From Desulfobacterales bacterium (GTDB lineage Bacteria > Desulfobacterota > Desulfobacteria > Desulfobacterales > UBA2174_A): DNA of 6,132 nt. The notes under the pieces are model-generated. The model was not told the DNA's origin and searched no databases. It saw only the letters and a list, made by a program, of their open reading frames with translations. Position numbers and translations under genes: made by a program. The stretch spans positions 1 through 6,132 of the forward strand of contig JALOPD010000228.1 in assembly GCA_025454075.1 (NCBI GenBank), in the 5' to 3' direction. Shown in pieces: positions 1-5,821 of this stretch (position 1 is its first letter; each line of letters begins with the position of its first letter).

Positions 1-862
1 CCTCCGATTTCTCCGAGAACCCGTACACGCCGACGTGGTTCGCACTCGTTCCGAGCACGCCGATATCGTTCTGCACGTCTCCCCATACGCCAACCGACGT
101 ATCGGAGCGGCCCACGACCCCTGCATTGCCGGGGCTGTGGCCGAGCACGCCGTAGCCTTCGTTGTTGGCGAATCCGGCGACGCCGATGTGCCGCTCGCTC
201 TCCCCCTGCACGCCTGCGTCGCTCTGCGACGTGCCCCAGACGCCGGCCGACGACACCGATTGTCCGCCGGTGCCGACGTTGTCCTGACTCCGCCCGTAAA
301 CGCCGAAACCGTTCGTCTTCGAGATGCCGACCACTCCCGTCCCGGTCTGACTCTCCCCGAACACGCCGGTGCCGCTCGTTTTACCGCGCCCGATCACACC
401 GATGTTACCCTGGCTTTCGCCGAGCACACCCGCCTCGGTCTGGGCGTCCCCCCAGACGCCGACCGACGCTGATGAGCGTCCGACGACAGCCGCGTTGTCG
501 GTGGTCACGCCGAGCACGCCGTAGCCTCGGCTTTGCGTGCGGCCGATTACTCCCCACCCGCTTTGACTATCGCCAATCACGCCAGTGCCGTTCTGTGCTG
601 CTCCCGAGACTCCCACGTTGGATTGACTCGTTCCGCGCACGCCGTGACCGGTCGTCGCCTCGCCGACGAGGCCGTTGCCGCGGCCGCCGGCAATGCCTTT
701 GAGCGCGTGGTAATGCCCGTTGTTCGGCAGCTCCGGCCTGATGAGCAGCACAATCGAGTCGGCAAAGCGCTTCAGCTGATCGGGACCGAGATCGGCTGCG
801 ATCGCGATCAGCTCGGTCTTGCGTTCGGCCTCGTTCTGTTCTTCCAGTTCGAGATCGCTCAT
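1..862 (-). CDS. Repeat-rich putative beta-solenoid protein, 3' end outside the window
   Basis: An uninterrupted minus-strand frame of 287 codons runs off the left edge. It starts at ATG 862-860, with GGAGG (869-873) six bases upstream. Residues 1-63 are non-repetitive, charged and probably helical (MSDLELEEQNEAERK at the start, then a segment around LGPDQLKRFADSIVLL), with no signal peptide. From residue 64 to the edge the protein is built of 22 'GVxGxSxxxx' rungs of 10 residues, with an 11-residue rung usually closing each group of five (51 residues per group). Trp occurs in the third rung of three of the groups. Regular Gly-Val rungs of this kind suggest a beta-solenoid, as in surface, fibre or secreted repeat proteins. 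I do not recognise a named family, and function and location are unknown. The start lies about 43 nt after an attC-like site, so it may be an integron cassette gene. The reading frame is certain; the fold is inference. Confidence 0.85.
   Translation of the reverse strand, partial: MSDLELEEQNEAERKTELIAIAADLGPDQLKRFADSIVLLIRPELPNNGHYHALKGIAGGRGNGLVGEATTGHGVRGTSQSNVGVSGAAQNGTGVIGDSQSGWGVIGRTQSRGYGVLGVTTDNAAVVGRSSASVGVWGDAQTEAGVLGESQGNIGVIGRGKTSGTGVFGESQTGTGVVGISKTNGFGVYGRSQDNVGTGGQSVSSAGVWGTSQSDAGVQGESERHIGVAGFANNEGYGVLGHSPGNAGVVGRSDTSVGVWGDVQNDIGVLGTSANHVGVYGFSEKSE
2..673 (-). repeat. Coding tandem repeat: 10/11-residue rungs in 51-residue units
   Basis: Residues 64-287 of the left-edge protein split into unit 1 (64-114), unit 2 (115-165), a two-rung insert of 10+11 residues (166-186), unit 3 (187-237) and unit 4 (238-287, cut by the edge). 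Complete units read 10+10+10+10+11 residues. Units 2 and 4 are most alike: both start GYGVLG, carry VVGRSxxSVGVWGD in rungs 2-3 and return to GVLG in rung 4. This suggests growth by duplication of whole units of about 153 bp rather than of single rungs. The boundaries were counted by hand from the translation. Confidence 0.85.
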
Positions 863-905
863 TTGGAACCTCCTACTATCTTGATATGCCTTGGCTTGAA
901 TCGAC

Positions 906-963
906 GCCTAACGCTCCGGTTCAGCGGCGACCGCTTGGGGGCGTCCGCCGTAACCGGTTAGCC
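906..963 (-). other. attC-like recombination site (candidate)
   Basis: Read on the minus strand, the site begins GGCTAAC (963-957) and ends GCGTTAGGC (914-906). These match the integron R'' (RYYYAAC) and R' (GTTRRRY) boxes and pair at six of seven positions. Inside, CGGTTACGGCGGAC faces GTCGCCGCTGAACCG. They can form a stem with single-base bulges around a short loop, as in attC sites, which fold as single strands for IntI. The length of 58 bp is at the short end for attC. The AGCGTTAGGC end is typical of the R' side and sets the orientation: the 59-codon ORF is upstream and the repeat protein downstream. Not verified with a covariance model. Confidence 0.5.
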
Positions 964-1100
964 GGCACGTCTGACGCGCACCTTCGCCGCAACTTTTTCC
1001 GAGAGCTTCTTTGGATAAACCCATAGGCCACGATGGCGAAACGACGGCCGTTGGGAAGGATTAGTTCCACACCGGTGTAATCGCATCCTCTCCTTGTCAT
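921..1100 (-). CDS. Small hypothetical ORF (59 aa) in a possible cassette
   Basis: An ATG at 1100-1098 opens a 59-codon frame that ends with TGA at 923-921, inside the 906-963 attC-like site. ORFs ending within their own attC are common in integron cassettes. The first half reads like a small folded protein (around CDYTGVELILPNGRRFAIVAYGF-type beta strands); the second half is Arg-rich and overlaps the attC. A GGCGAGG stretch lies just before the ATG, but its spacing is short. A competing frame from the ATG at 1086-1084, preceded by AAGGAG, gives a 43-residue product ending at the attC edge. No family is recognised. Position between two attC-like sites is the main support. Confidence 0.35.
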   Translation of the reverse strand: MTRRGCDYTGVELILPNGRRFAIVAYGFIQRSSRKKLRRRCASDVPANRLRRTPPSGRR

Positions 1101-1108
1101 ACCTCGCC

Positions 1109-1176
1109 GCCTAACGTGGGCATCACTCGCTGCCAGGTTCTCGGGCGGTCGGGTGCATGCCTTGATGCCGGTTTAT
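1109..1176 (-). other. Second, weaker attC-like site (candidate)
   Basis: The minus strand carries ACGTTAGGC ending at 1109, matching the R' box and sharing CGTTAGGCG plus a following CGA with the 906-963 site. Further in, TGATGCC (1163-1169) and GGCATCA (1119-1125) are perfect complements able to form the inner arm. The expected R'' box next to it is degenerate: the minus strand reads ATAAAC at about 1176-1171, keeping only the AAC core. R'' boxes are less conserved than R', so this may be a real or decayed attC. It would place the first base of the 59-codon ORF's cassette near 1114. Confidence 0.35.
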
Positions 1177-1440
1177 GGACGAACACTAATTATCGGGAGC
1201 TATGCGCATCAATACTGTCTATCATGTATTTTGCGCAAAAAGTGGCGTTGGCACGTGTGACGACGTTGACTACAGTGAGTATTAATGCGTGCCCTGCACA
1301 AGCGGTGGAGGTCGCTCGTGCCGATATCGATGGCTTCGTAAATAGTCCAATCTCTGCGTTGCGCTTCATCTATTGAACGCGTCTGAAGCTGCGGACAGGA
1401 ATTCGAGAGGCAATCAATCATCGCTTCCGCCGCCGACTCC
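1177..1440. other. Region without a convincing gene
   Basis: Overlapping frames on both strands fill this stretch. They include a 77-codon minus frame from a TTG at 1442 to a stop at 1209, rich in Cys, His and Arg, and an 86-codon plus frame from 1116. Neither shows a family motif, and neither has a good ribosome binding site. The minus frame ends about 33 nt before the weaker attC-like site, so it could be a remnant of an earlier cassette gene. I see no integron integrase, no attI pattern I trust, no RNA gene and no terminator. The stretch is less GC-rich than the transporter genes. Confidence 0.3.
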
Positions 1441-1643
1441 AATCAGGTTGCGCAGGTATGCCCGATTTCACCGAGACTCCCGTACAGACGGATCTGCGGT
1501 TTGCGGGCCTGCATCAGAACGGCGCCGCCGAAGCCCACTTCCTGCTTGAATTGGATGGTCCGGCCGGCGATTGTCGGAGCGAAATTGCCGATTTCGCTAA
1601 CCCGGAAGACGGCGCGGGCGAGCGGCTGGGCCAGGCCCTCCAC
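1441..1643 (-). pseudogene. DUF1850 C-terminal fragment, frameshifted duplicate
   Basis: The minus-strand translation from 1643 (VEGLAQPLARAVFR...) aligns without gaps to the C-terminus of the intact DUF1850 protein at 2191-2742. About 42 of 61 residues are identical by hand count, and EVGFGGAVL is conserved exactly. After ...EIG the frame runs into a stop at 1445-1443. One base deleted near 1459-1463 explains this: in the shifted frame the end reads AYLRNLI, matching AGLRDLM of the intact copy. The N-terminal two thirds, including the membrane anchor, are missing. The homology stops near 1643, although the minus frame stays open for about 30 further codons of unrelated sequence. It is a remnant of a second, diverged DUF1850 gene rather than a recent tandem copy. 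Confidence 0.8.
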
Positions 1644-1665
1644 ACCGAAAAAAAAGTCTGTGCAC

Positions 1666-1693
1666 TTGCCCCGGTTCAGCCAAACGATATATT
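1666..1693 (+). promoter_or_regulatory. Possible sigma70-type promoter for the plus-strand gene pair
   Basis: TTGCCC (1666-1671) and TATATT (1688-1693) are separated by 16 bases and lie 33 bases before the ATG at 1727. The -10 matches five of six consensus positions and the -35 four of six. It overlaps unrelated sequence beyond the DUF1850 remnant. This is assignment by eye only. Confidence 0.3.
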
Positions 1694-1726
1694 GCGCTTG
1701 CCAGTCCGGAATGGTATTGTTCAGGC

Positions 1727-1930
1727 ATGAATAAAGTATGGGTCAATAAGGCCAGATCGTTTAAAGAGGCCCTGGATTTTGATACCGCCTATTATTCGGG
1801 TCTTTCAAGTGAGGAGCGGATCGAAGGCGTTCAATTTTTACGGGAAGAATATTTTAAATCCAAGGGCATAGAATTTCGTGAAGACGGAAAAAGACTACGA
1901 AGAGTTTTTAGAATTATTAAACAGGCATGA
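1727..1930 (+). CDS. Small protein (67 aa) paired with a nucleotidyltransferase gene
   Basis: The frame starts MNKVWVNKARSFKEALDFD and ends RRVFRIIKQA. It is hydrophilic, rich in Lys, Arg and Glu, and has no membrane segment or signal peptide. From memory, similar small proteins (RSFKEA..FD..YY...S..ER......LRE.YF) precede a minimal nucleotidyltransferase gene in many bacterial accessory regions, which suggests an antitoxin-like or partner role. I know of no tested function for this exact type. The last 17 codons overlap the start of the nucleotidyltransferase remnant in another frame, and both frames read as normal protein, so the overlap looks original. No strong Shine-Dalgarno sequence is seen (only AGG close to the ATG). 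The base composition is more AT-rich than its neighbours, consistent with transfer. The gene appears intact, but its partner is destroyed. Confidence 0.6.
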   Translation: MNKVWVNKARSFKEALDFDTAYYSGLSSEERIEGVQFLREEYFKSKGIEFREDGKRLRRVFRIIKQA

Positions 1931-2089
1931 CGAATTGATTTTAACGATATTTGGAAGAACCGAGTCCAAGGACCTTACGGCCGTCAGACCGTCAACTATA
2001 TTGACAGGGAAAATCTGATACGGGCGAAAAAGATATCCAATCGGGCTCAGGACAAAGCGGATGTGGAACTGTTTTTATCCGTAAAATGA
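1878..2089 (+). pseudogene. Nucleotidyltransferase remnant with internal deletion
   Basis: From GTG 1878 the frame reads VKTEKDYEEFLELLNRH, a typical N-terminus of small accessory nucleotidyltransferases of the MNT/DUF6036-like kind. In intact members, as I recall them, this is followed by a G-[GS]-x-A-x-x-x-[HY] segment and a DxD metal site. Here it jumps, around 1928-1933 and with a change of frame, to IDFNDIWKNRVQG and then NYIDRENLIRAKK and a DKADVELFL end, stopping at TGA 2087-2089. These are the C-terminal segments of the same kind of protein. The catalytic core, roughly 100 residues by comparison with typical family length, is missing, so no active enzyme can be made. Reading on in the N-terminal frame gives unrelated residues and a stop at 2016-2018. 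The family is assigned from memory of such proteins. Confidence 0.65.
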
Positions 2090-2104
2090 CCACCTATTCG
2101 ACCC

Positions 2105-2122
2105 ATTGGCCCCGGGTCCAAT
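2105..2122. repeat. 18-bp inverted repeat between convergent genes
   Basis: ATTGGCCCCGGGTCCAAT is self-complementary except for one pair of positions. It lies 15 bases past the nucleotidyltransferase remnant's stop and about 70 bases past the DUF1850 stop on the other strand. With no loop and no T-run it is a poor intrinsic terminator. It may mark an insertion boundary or a protein-binding site, or be chance. Confidence 0.3.
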
Positions 2123-2190
2123 AGTAATTCCAGCGCAGAAACTTCTCACCGGATTGTTTAAAGCCGCGATGCATCATCCCCGCTGTCGGC

Positions 2191-2742
2191 TCACATCAGA
2201 TCGCGCAGGCCGGCGCCTATTTCAGATAAGCTTGAATCCAACCTGAAGCACGGCCTGCGGGCCTGGATCAGGACCGCGCCGCCGAATCCCACTTCTTCCT
2301 TCAAGCGGATTTTCCGGCCGGTGATCGCCAGGGCGGGGTCGCCGATCTCGCCGATCCGGAAGACGGCGCGGGCAAGGGGGCGGGCCAGGCCTTCGACGTG
2401 GAAGGAGCCGCCGGTGTGATACAAGTCGTCCAGGTCTTCGGGCCGGGCGACGGGCGGCGGGAGGCCGCGGGGGTCGGCGAAGGTGACCTGGGTGAGGTCG
2501 AGGCGTCCGGCGCGCGCCGCGAAGACTTCGGTGACGGTCAGGTTGAAGAGGGAATTTTTCCAGGTCAGGACGATCGGTTCATCGTAGATTAAAGCGCCGG
2601 CGAAGATCGTCCGGCCGCTGCCGGCATCGGTGAGTTCAAGCCAGGTGAGTCCCCGCGGGCGCGGCGCCCGCGGGGATAGAACCAGCCAAACTGCAACACA
2701 GGCCAACAAGACGCCAGCGGCGATGGCCAGCCTGCGCCGCAT
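2191..2742 (-). CDS. DUF1850 family protein, TRAP-TAXI operon partner
   Basis: A 183-residue protein with a basic start and one hydrophobic segment (about residues 4-23), either a signal peptide or an N-terminal anchor. The rest is therefore expected on the periplasmic side. The middle carries a DUF1850-like core: LTWKNSLFNLTVTEVF at about residues 59-74, then LDLTQVTFADPRGLPPP. DUF1850 proteins are found beside TAXI-type TRAP transporters, but their job is not established; an accessory role in substrate delivery or assembly is inference from that linkage. The ATG (2742-2740) follows the binding-protein stop codon directly, with no gap, which points to translational coupling in one transcript. 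A frameshifted copy of its C-terminal third lies at 1441-1643. Confidence 0.8.
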   Translation of the reverse strand: MRRRLAIAAGVLLACVAVWLVLSPRAPRPRGLTWLELTDAGSGRTIFAGALIYDEPIVLTWKNSLFNLTVTEVFAARAGRLDLTQVTFADPRGLPPPVARPEDLDDLYHTGGSFHVEGLARPLARAVFRIGEIGDPALAITGRKIRLKEEVGFGGAVLIQARRPCFRLDSSLSEIGAGLRDLM

Positions 2743-3735
2743 CTATTTCAGCGCGCCCTTTTCCTTGAAATACTTCAGCGCGCCCGGGTGCAGGTAATTC
2801 AGGGCGTCCGGGGTCACCTGGTTCACGGCGGTCTCCGGGGTCATGTCGTTCGCGCCCTTCCAGACAGCGGAAAGCTCGAGCTTGCTGTCGAAGATGGTTT
2901 TCACGATTTCGTACATCTTGTCCTGCGGGAATTTGTCCATGGCGGTCAACACAGCCGTGATGGCGATGGCCGGCACGTCGCTGTCAAGGCCCGTGTAGGT
3001 GCCCTTCTTGATAACCGTCGGATGAAACACGCCGGGGTTGCCCTTGAAGATTTTGTCCCGGATATCGCCGTCGATGGGCAGGAGGACCAGCTTGCGGCCG
3101 GGGGTGGAGGCGAGGTCGATGACCGAAGAGGTCGGCACCGCTCCGCTCCAGAAGAAGGCGTGGATCTTGTTGTCCTTTAGCGCACCGACCGACTGCGTCG
3201 CCCCGAGCTTTTCACGGGTGAAGTCCTTGTCCCAGTTGAAGCCGAGTGCCTTGAGCACGTAGTCCGCCTGCTCCTCGGTGCCGCTGTTCGGGGCGCCGGT
3301 GGAGACGCGCTTGCCCTTCAGGTCCATGACGGACTTGATGCCGGTGTCCTCGAAGGTCGCGATGTGGAACGGCTGCTCGTAGAAGCCCAGGACCAGCCGC
3401 ACGTTGTGCTTGCCCTTGATGCCCTCCACCTTGCCTTCGTTCATCCAGCCCACGTGGTAGTCGTAGCAGAAGGCCATGCCGGCGCGCTCTGCGATCAGCA
3501 GCTTCAGGTTGTCGATCGCGGCCGTGGTGGCTTCCGAGGTGGCCTCCGTATTGGGGACCTTTTGGCCCACCACCCCACCGATGGCGCCGCCCAGGGGGTA
3601 CCACACCCCGCCGGTGCCGCCGGTGGCGATGCTGAAGAACAATTTCTCGGCGGCCGGCGATCCCGCCGCGGATGCGAGCAGGATGGCAGCGGCCGCGACG
3701 GCCGTGGTTAGGCTTTTGGCTCTTCTACGTGTCAT
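2743..3735 (-). CDS. TAXI-family TRAP transporter solute-binding protein
   Basis: This is the periplasmic receptor of the TRAP uptake system, 330 residues, normal for the family. Residues 1-29 form a signal peptide: MTRRRAKS, a hydrophobic Ala/Leu stretch, then SPAA before EKLFFS. The mature part opens with the TAXI hallmark ATGGTGGVWYPLGG (37-50). SEATTAAIDNLKLL follows at 67-80, and GAPNSGTE at 147-154 is the usual ligand-loop region. AFFWSGAVPTSSVIDLA (about 193-209) also fits. I chose ATG 3735-3733 because AAGGAGGT sits five bases upstream and the signal peptide starts there; the longer frame from 3804 adds a non-conserved leader. The ligand cannot be read from sequence; characterised TAXI proteins bind small organic acids such as glutamate or 2-oxoglutarate. 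It lies 101 bases after the permease gene and touches the DUF1850 gene. Confidence 0.92.
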   Translation of the reverse strand: MTRRRAKSLTTAVAAAAILLASAAGSPAAEKLFFSIATGGTGGVWYPLGGAIGGVVGQKVPNTEATSEATTAAIDNLKLLIAERAGMAFCYDYHVGWMNEGKVEGIKGKHNVRLVLGFYEQPFHIATFEDTGIKSVMDLKGKRVSTGAPNSGTEEQADYVLKALGFNWDKDFTREKLGATQSVGALKDNKIHAFFWSGAVPTSSVIDLASTPGRKLVLLPIDGDIRDKIFKGNPGVFHPTVIKKGTYTGLDSDVPAIAITAVLTAMDKFPQDKMYEIVKTIFDSKLELSAVWKGANDMTPETAVNQVTPDALNYLHPGALKYFKEKGALK

Positions 3736-3740
3736 GCTGA

Positions 3741-3748
3741 ACCTCCTT
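3741..3748 (-). promoter_or_regulatory. Ribosome binding site fixing the binding-protein start
   Basis: The minus strand reads AAGGAGGT five bases before ATG 3735, a near-perfect anti-16S match. It supports this start over the in-frame ATG at 3804, and predicts strong translation, as expected for a binding protein needed in excess over the permease. Confidence 0.8.
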
Positions 3749-3836
3749 GATGGTTTGGGTTGCTCGAACGGGTCCCTGCCAAGCCGGCGGCATCCTCCCC
3801 GCATCCCGCGCCGGGCTCCTCAGGCCGCCGCGGGCA

Positions 3837-5726
3837 TTACGGGCCTGGCGAAACGACCGCCTGGCGGTAGCTCCACAAGTTGCGGACCGTTATCACGAGT
3901 CCGACCGCCAGCGGCAGCACGCCCTCGGCGGAAAACCCGATGGGGTACAACGCCATGACGAGTGCGGCCGCAATCAGCAGGGACCTTTCCAGGTAAGGGA
4001 CCCGGCCCCGGAAGTGGCCGATGATCCCGATCGAAAGAAAAAAGAGCGCGGACAGGCTCGTGGCGCAAGCCAATAAAAAGCCGCCGAGGGTGGCCTTGAT
4101 GATCAGCAGGTTGGCCCCGTCCGGAGTGATCGAGAAAAAGAAGGGCACCAGGAAGGCCGGCAGCGAGTATTTCCAGGACTGCATCATCGATTTGAAAGGG
4201 TTTCCGCCGGTGACCGCGGCGGCCGCCGACGGGGACAGACCGACCGGCGGCGAGACCTCGGAGAGCACCGCGAAGTAGAAGGCGAGCAGGTGGGCGACGT
4301 AGTCCGGCACGCCCACCTTCACCAGCGCCGGGGCCACCATCACCACGGTCATGATGTAGGTGGCCGTGATCGGCAGGCTCAGGCCGATGACCATGGAGGC
4401 CCCCAGCGCCAGCAGGATGGCGATGATCCGCGACCCGCCGCTGGCGGACATGATGATGCCCGAGACCTTGAGCCCCAGTCCGGTGAGCGTGAAGGTGCCC
4501 ACGATCAGGCCGGCCCCGGCCAGCAGGACAGCCACCGGCAGCACGTTTTTGGCCCCTTCCACAAAGGCTTCGAAAATGCGCTTGGGCGTGAGCCATTCGC
4601 GGTGGTCCCGGCTGAGGTAGCTGGTGAGGATGGTGGTGATCAGCGCGCCGATGGCCGCATATTCGGGCGACTTGTTCCAGACGACCAGCAGGGCCACCAG
4701 CACAGCCAGCGAAACCAGGTGGTAGCCCTTGGTGGCCATGATGTGCCGGATCGTCTTGGCCTCGGTGTCCGGGGGATGGAAGCGGTACTTGCGGGCCTCC
4801 ACCTCCAGGATGAACAGGGTGCCGACGTAGTAGAGCAAGGTCGGCACGAGCACCATGATGACGACGTCGATGAAGGGCACGTTCAGGAACTGCATGACCA
4901 GAAAGGCCGCGGCGCCCATCAGCGGCGGAGAGATGACGGCGCCGATGCCCCCCGCGGCCACCAGCCCGGCCGCCATGTTGGCCGTGTAGCCCGCTTTCCG
5001 GAGAATGGGCCACATGATGGGCGCCACCGACATGGTGGTGGCGACCCCGCTCGCCTGCGGGCCGCCGAGAAGCGCCGTGGTGACCAGGGCGCCGCGGCCG
5101 GCGCTGGCATGGGACCGGCCCATGGTGGCGAGCGACAGATCCAGCCAGAAGTTGCCGGCGCCGGCGGCATCCATGAAGGTCCCGTAGACCACAAACAGGA
5201 TCACGAACGAGGCGCTGACCTCGAGCGGCACCCCGAAGATGCCCTCGAGCGTCATGTACATGTGCCCCACGATCCGGTCGATGGGGTAGCCGCGGTGGGC
5301 GAACACGCCCGGCAGGTGGCGGCCGAAATAGCAGTAGAGCATGAAGGCCAGCACCACCAGCGCGAAGGTTTTGTCCACCAGCCGGCGTGACAGTTCGAGC
5401 AGCATCAGGATCGCCGTGATGCCGAAGAAAACATCCAGGGGCTCCGGCAGGGTTGAACTTCGCAGGAACGGGTCGAGGTGGACGAGCGGGTAGACGAGAG
5501 TCGCGACCCCCAGGGCCGCCAGCACCAGGTCCGGCCCCATCCACCAGCGCCCGGCCCCGGGGCGAATCGGGTAGGTGAGGAAGGCCAGCCCGAAAATGAA
5601 CCCCACGTGGACCATGCGAAAGCTGTGGGTTTCGATCGGGACAATAGCGCCGTAGATGGACCAGCAGACGAAAGCCGCGTACAAAACACCGACCAGGAGG
5701 CCGGCTTTTCCGTGGAATGTGCGCAT
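3837..5726 (-). CDS. TRAP transporter fused permease (4TM + 12TM type)
   Basis: A 629-residue inner-membrane protein joining the small (DctQ-like) and large (DctM-like) TRAP subunits, the usual form in TAXI systems. Hydrophobic segments occur throughout, starting at about residues 8-29, 38-54, 66-82, 98-111 and 120-134. The large-subunit signature follows: VVYGTFMDAAGAGNF (179-193), LLGGPQASGVATTMSVAPIM (219-238, where most homologues have SGSAVAN), AGYTANMAAGLVAAGGIGAV (245-264) and SPPLMGAAAFLV (266-277). The second repeat half has GLSLPITATYIMTVVMVAP (448-466) and SEVSPPVGLSPSAAAAVTG (489-507). It would import the ligand delivered by the binding protein, driven by an ion gradient (Na+ in studied TRAP systems). 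ATG 5726 is preferred because AGGAGG lies four bases upstream; the in-frame ATG at 5783 lacks a good site and adds 19 polar residues. It is the first gene of the operon. Confidence 0.93.
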   Translation of the reverse strand: MRTFHGKAGLLVGVLYAAFVCWSIYGAIVPIETHSFRMVHVGFIFGLAFLTYPIRPGAGRWWMGPDLVLAALGVATLVYPLVHLDPFLRSSTLPEPLDVFFGITAILMLLELSRRLVDKTFALVVLAFMLYCYFGRHLPGVFAHRGYPIDRIVGHMYMTLEGIFGVPLEVSASFVILFVVYGTFMDAAGAGNFWLDLSLATMGRSHASAGRGALVTTALLGGPQASGVATTMSVAPIMWPILRKAGYTANMAAGLVAAGGIGAVISPPLMGAAAFLVMQFLNVPFIDVVIMVLVPTLLYYVGTLFILEVEARKYRFHPPDTEAKTIRHIMATKGYHLVSLAVLVALLVVWNKSPEYAAIGALITTILTSYLSRDHREWLTPKRIFEAFVEGAKNVLPVAVLLAGAGLIVGTFTLTGLGLKVSGIIMSASGGSRIIAILLALGASMVIGLSLPITATYIMTVVMVAPALVKVGVPDYVAHLLAFYFAVLSEVSPPVGLSPSAAAAVTGGNPFKSMMQSWKYSLPAFLVPFFFSITPDGANLLIIKATLGGFLLACATSLSALFFLSIGIIGHFRGRVPYLERSLLIAAALVMALYPIGFSAEGVLPLAVGLVITVRNLWSYRQAVVSPGP

Positions 5727-5730
5727 GCTT

Positions 5731-5736
5731 CCTCCT
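5731..5736 (-). promoter_or_regulatory. Ribosome binding site fixing the permease start
   Basis: The minus strand reads AGGAGG four bases before ATG 5726. The alternative start 57 bases upstream has only weak purine runs, so this site decides the start. Confidence 0.75.
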
Positions 5737-5804
5737 CGGCCCGCTAACCGTTGTTTCGTCCCGGCCGCAACCAGGTCGTTCATCGTTTACTTGGCAACAA
5801 AGCG

Positions 5805-5821
5805 GTTGCTTGTCAAGCAAC
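5805..5821. promoter_or_regulatory. Perfect 17-bp palindrome upstream of the TRAP operon, candidate operator
   Basis: GTTGCTTGTCAAGCAAC is a perfect inverted repeat of 8-bp arms around one central base. It lies 79-95 bases upstream of the permease ATG, in the gap after the hydrolase gene. Its minus strand contains TTGACA (5816-5811), a consensus -35, so a bound regulator would compete with RNA polymerase. A partial further half-site, TTGGCAAC, is at 5791-5798. No clear -10 stands at 16-18 bases, so the promoter itself is uncertain. The regulator is not encoded in the window. Confidence 0.5.

Noticed and set aside
1..673. CRISPR array or non-coding tandem repeats
   Set aside because: The spacing follows codons (30 and 33 bases) and variation preserves Gly and Val residues, so the repeats are protein-coding with no constant DNA repeat and no unique spacers.
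35..961. Plus-strand frames over the left region
   Set aside because: They are antisense to the GVxG repeat protein, whose minus-strand frame is longer, regular and preceded by a good ribosome binding site.
1116..1442. Integron integrase or attI region next to the attC-like sites
   Set aside because: No tyrosine-recombinase motif can be read in any frame here, and no promoter/attI arrangement is recognisable.
1458..1730. 90-codon plus-strand ORF
   Set aside because: It is antisense to the DUF1850 remnant, whose minus-strand translation has clear homology to the neighbouring gene.
2105..2122. Intrinsic terminator at the GC palindrome
   Set aside because: No loop space and no T-run on either strand; kept only as a low-confidence inverted repeat.
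3736..3804. Longer start for the binding protein at 3804
   Set aside because: It would place 23 polar residues before the signal peptide; the internal ATG has an ideal ribosome binding site.
4290..5390. 366-codon plus-strand frame antisense to the permease
   Set aside because: Composition is dominated by His, Gly, Asp, Gln and Arg with no hydrophobic core, typical of the antisense of a membrane-protein gene.
5783..5816. TTGACA (5816-5811) with TAAACG as a -35/-10 promoter
   Set aside because: The spacing is 21 bases, too long for a normal sigma70 promoter; only the palindrome is reported.
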